Shown one piece after another: positions 62,659 to 64,000 of a DNA stretch of 64,000 bases. The notes under the pieces were generated by a model. The model searched no databases, was not told where the DNA came from, and saw only the letters and a program-made list of their open reading frames with translations. The DNA is from Williamsia deligens. GTDB taxonomy: Bacteria; Actinomycetota; Actinomycetes; Mycobacteriales; Mycobacteriaceae. Where the stretch lies: assembly GCF_024171765.1 (NCBI RefSeq), contig NZ_JAMTCI010000001.1:2094796-2158795 (forward strand). Direction: 5' to 3'. A program made the position numbers and the translations under genes. The first letter of the stretch is position 1; each line of letters opens with the position of its first letter.

Positions 62659-63282
62659 ATGCAGTCGGTGATCGACTGGCTGGTCGACGTCATCGCGACC
62701 ACCCCGCCGTGGGTGGTGTACCTCGTCGTGTGGGCGCTGGTCTACTGCGAGTCAGCGGCACTGCTCGGCCTCATCCTGCCCGGCGAGACGGCACTGCTGG
62801 CCGGGGGAGTGGCGGCGGCGGTCGGTGAGACCTCGGTCGGGTGGCTGATCGTCGGTGCGTGCGTGGCCGCGATCGCGGGGGACGCGACCGGCTTCTCCCT
62901 CGGCAGGTGGTCGGGTCCGCGGATGATGCGGTCCCGCCTCGGCCGGCGCATCGGAGAAGAGCGGTGGGACAAGGTGACCCATGCGATCCAGCACAACGGT
63001 GTCCCGACGGTGCTGGGGGCACGGTGGATCGGGTACGTCCGCACGCTGACGCCGTTCGTGGCCGGCATGTCCCGGATGCCCGTGCGGCTGTACCTGACCG
63101 CGAACGTCCTCGGCGGCGTCGTGTGGGTGACGGCGGTCGGGATGGTCGGGTATCTCGTGGGCGCGACCGTCGGTGCCCGACTGCTGCTCTACGGCGGCGT
63201 CGTCGTCGGTGTCGCGGCGGTGATCTTCTTCGCGGTCAGCTGGTGGCGATCACGCCACGACGCCCGGGATCCGGCCGCCTGA
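62659..63282 (+). CDS. DedA-family membrane protein, second copy
   Basis: 207 residues, about five membrane segments. CESAALLGLILPGETALLAGGVAAAVG carries the conserved Glu, then GDATGFSLGRWSGPRMMRSRLGRRIGEERWD and LGARWIGYVRTLTPFVAGMSRMPVRLYL with the family's Arg residues. Only moderately similar to the DedA at 18333-19070. Probably a lipid-carrier flippase-type protein. Convergent with the isochorismate synthase gene, 12 bp between stops. Confidence 0.9.
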   Translation: MQSVIDWLVDVIATTPPWVVYLVVWALVYCESAALLGLILPGETALLAGGVAAAVGETSVGWLIVGACVAAIAGDATGFSLGRWSGPRMMRSRLGRRIGEERWDKVTHAIQHNGVPTVLGARWIGYVRTLTPFVAGMSRMPVRLYLTANVLGGVVWVTAVGMVGYLVGATVGARLLLYGGVVVGVAAVIFFAVSWWRSRHDARDPAA

Positions 63283-63294
63283 TCGGTCCGGCCA

Positions 63295-64000
63295 TCAGCT
63301 CTCCGCGAGCAGGAGGTCCGGACACCCCAACGCGCGCAACACGGTTCCGAACTTCGCGGTGGTCTCGGCCAGCTCGTCGGCCGGGTCGGAGTCGGCGACG
63401 ATGCCGCCGCCGGACCAGGCCCGCAACGATCGACGGTCCGCCGACACCTGAACGCCGCGGATGCTGACCATCCACTCGCCGTCGCCGGCGGTGTCACACC
63501 ACCCCAATGCTCCGGCGTAGAAGCCGCGGGGTTCCTCGACCGCGCCGATGACGGCCGCAGCCGCGTCCGTGGGGGTCCCGCAGATCGCGGGGGTGGGATG
63601 CAGGTGCACGGCGAGATGCAGTGCGCTGAGGTCGGTGTCGATCAGGGTGCCCTCGATGGGGGACGCCAGGTGCCACATCTCGCCGGTCCCGATCAGCACC
63701 GGTTCGTCGGGGACACGCAGGTCGCGGGTGAGCGGGCCGAGCGCCGTGGCGATGTGCTCCACCACGAACCGGTGCTCGCGGTGGTCCTTCCCCGATTCCA
63801 GCAGGGCGGCCGCGTTCCGGCGATCCGTCTCGGGGTCACTCGACCGGGGTGCGGATCCGGCGTACGGGTGGCAGGTCACCTGCCGACCGTGCTTGCGCAC
63901 CAACGACTCCGGACTCGATCCGACGATCACGGTGTCGCGGTGGTCGACGCCTGCCGCGGAGAGGTCGACGGCGAAGGCGTTACGTTCCGGGCTCCCCGCG
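63295..64000 (-). CDS. Isochorismate synthase (EntC/MenF/DhbC family), 5' end outside window
   Basis: C-terminal 235 codons of a chorismate-utilising enzyme; the N-terminus lies beyond the right edge. Family segments: AGVDHRDTVIVGSSPESLVRKHGRQVTCHPYAGSAPR, GTGEMWHLASPIEGTL, AVHLHPTPAICGTPTDAA and GFYAGALGWCDTAGDGEWMVSIRGVQV with metal/Glu residues in the usual places. Converts chorismate to isochorismate for menaquinone or salicylate/dihydroxybenzoate siderophores; which one cannot be decided here, although siderophore transport genes are close. Confidence 0.88.
   Translation of the reverse strand, partial: AGSPERNAFAVDLSAAGVDHRDTVIVGSSPESLVRKHGRQVTCHPYAGSAPRSSDPETDRRNAAALLESGKDHREHRFVVEHIATALGPLTRDLRVPDEPVLIGTGEMWHLASPIEGTLIDTDLSALHLAVHLHPTPAICGTPTDAAAAVIGAVEEPRGFYAGALGWCDTAGDGEWMVSIRGVQVSADRRSLRAWSGGGIVADSDPADELAETTAKFGTVLRALGCPDLLLAES

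Overview
High-GC actinobacterial chromosome, most likely a mycolic-acid bacterium of the Gordonia/Williamsia type (order Mycobacteriales/Corynebacteriales). Support: the local order pyrE - TrmH-type methyltransferase - DedA - class II fba - acidic one-pass membrane protein - DUF3151 - (insert) - M50 protease - Rv0358-like protein - purA, and further on purT and rhodanese-metZ, resembles the order I remember around Rv0357c-Rv0391 of Mycobacterium tuberculosis. Leaderless-looking promoters (a TAnnnT box about 6-7 nt before the start codon) recur. I saw no rRNA, tRNA, CRISPR, IS element or phage gene.

Region 1 (1-15.4 kb) is a catabolic cluster: an amidase (cut by the window edge), a GntR/FCD regulator, a ProP-like metabolite:H+ symporter, a flavin reductase-like protein, and a tightly coupled minus-strand operon reading class III aminotransferase, FAD/Fe-S D-2-hydroxyacid dehydrogenase, aldehyde dehydrogenase, M24 hydrolase strongly resembling ectoine hydrolase DoeA/EutD, class I/II aminotransferase, M20 deacylase. 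A NAD-dependent D-2-hydroxyacid dehydrogenase diverges from it. The same 12-bp dyad (ATTGT-NN-ACAAT inside GGT...ACC) lies in both divergent promoter regions, 13 kb apart, and probably defines the regulon. Transport, ring opening, deacetylation, transamination and semialdehyde oxidation would convert an ectoine-like compatible solute to aspartate; this pathway is my inference.

Region 2 (15.5-26 kb) is conserved core: membrane proteins, pyrE, RNA methyltransferase, DedA, M1 aminopeptidase, fba, an extremely acidic membrane protein, DUF3151 and a FUSC-type membrane protein.

Region 3 (26-39 kb) looks like accessory DNA inserted in the conserved order: an OpuC/ProU-type osmolyte ABC importer (four overlapping genes), a cation diffusion facilitator with a palindrome filling its promoter spacer, a flavin/heme split-barrel protein, a lipoprotein-multicopper oxidase pair, and a large SARP-AAA ATPase-TPR regulator flanked by two exported proteins of unknown function with AT-richer upstream regions.

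Region 4 (39-54 kb) has the M50 protease, purA, a multi-iron-sulfur formate dehydrogenase-like protein with its DUF1641 partner, a PhoD phosphatase preceded by PHO-box-like repeats, a HAMP-linked adenylate cyclase, a Na+/H+ antiporter, an OhrR-type MarR regulator, a UBP zinc-finger protein, a PurT with long disordered arms at both ends, and a DUF456 protein.

Region 5 (54-64 kb) is centred on iron: siderophore ABC importer (ATPase, two FecCD permeases), FprA ferredoxin reductase, siderophore-binding lipoprotein, DtxR/IdeR-like boxes, and at the right edge a partial isochorismate synthase. It also holds an acidic-protein paralogue, rhodanese-metZ and a second DedA protein.
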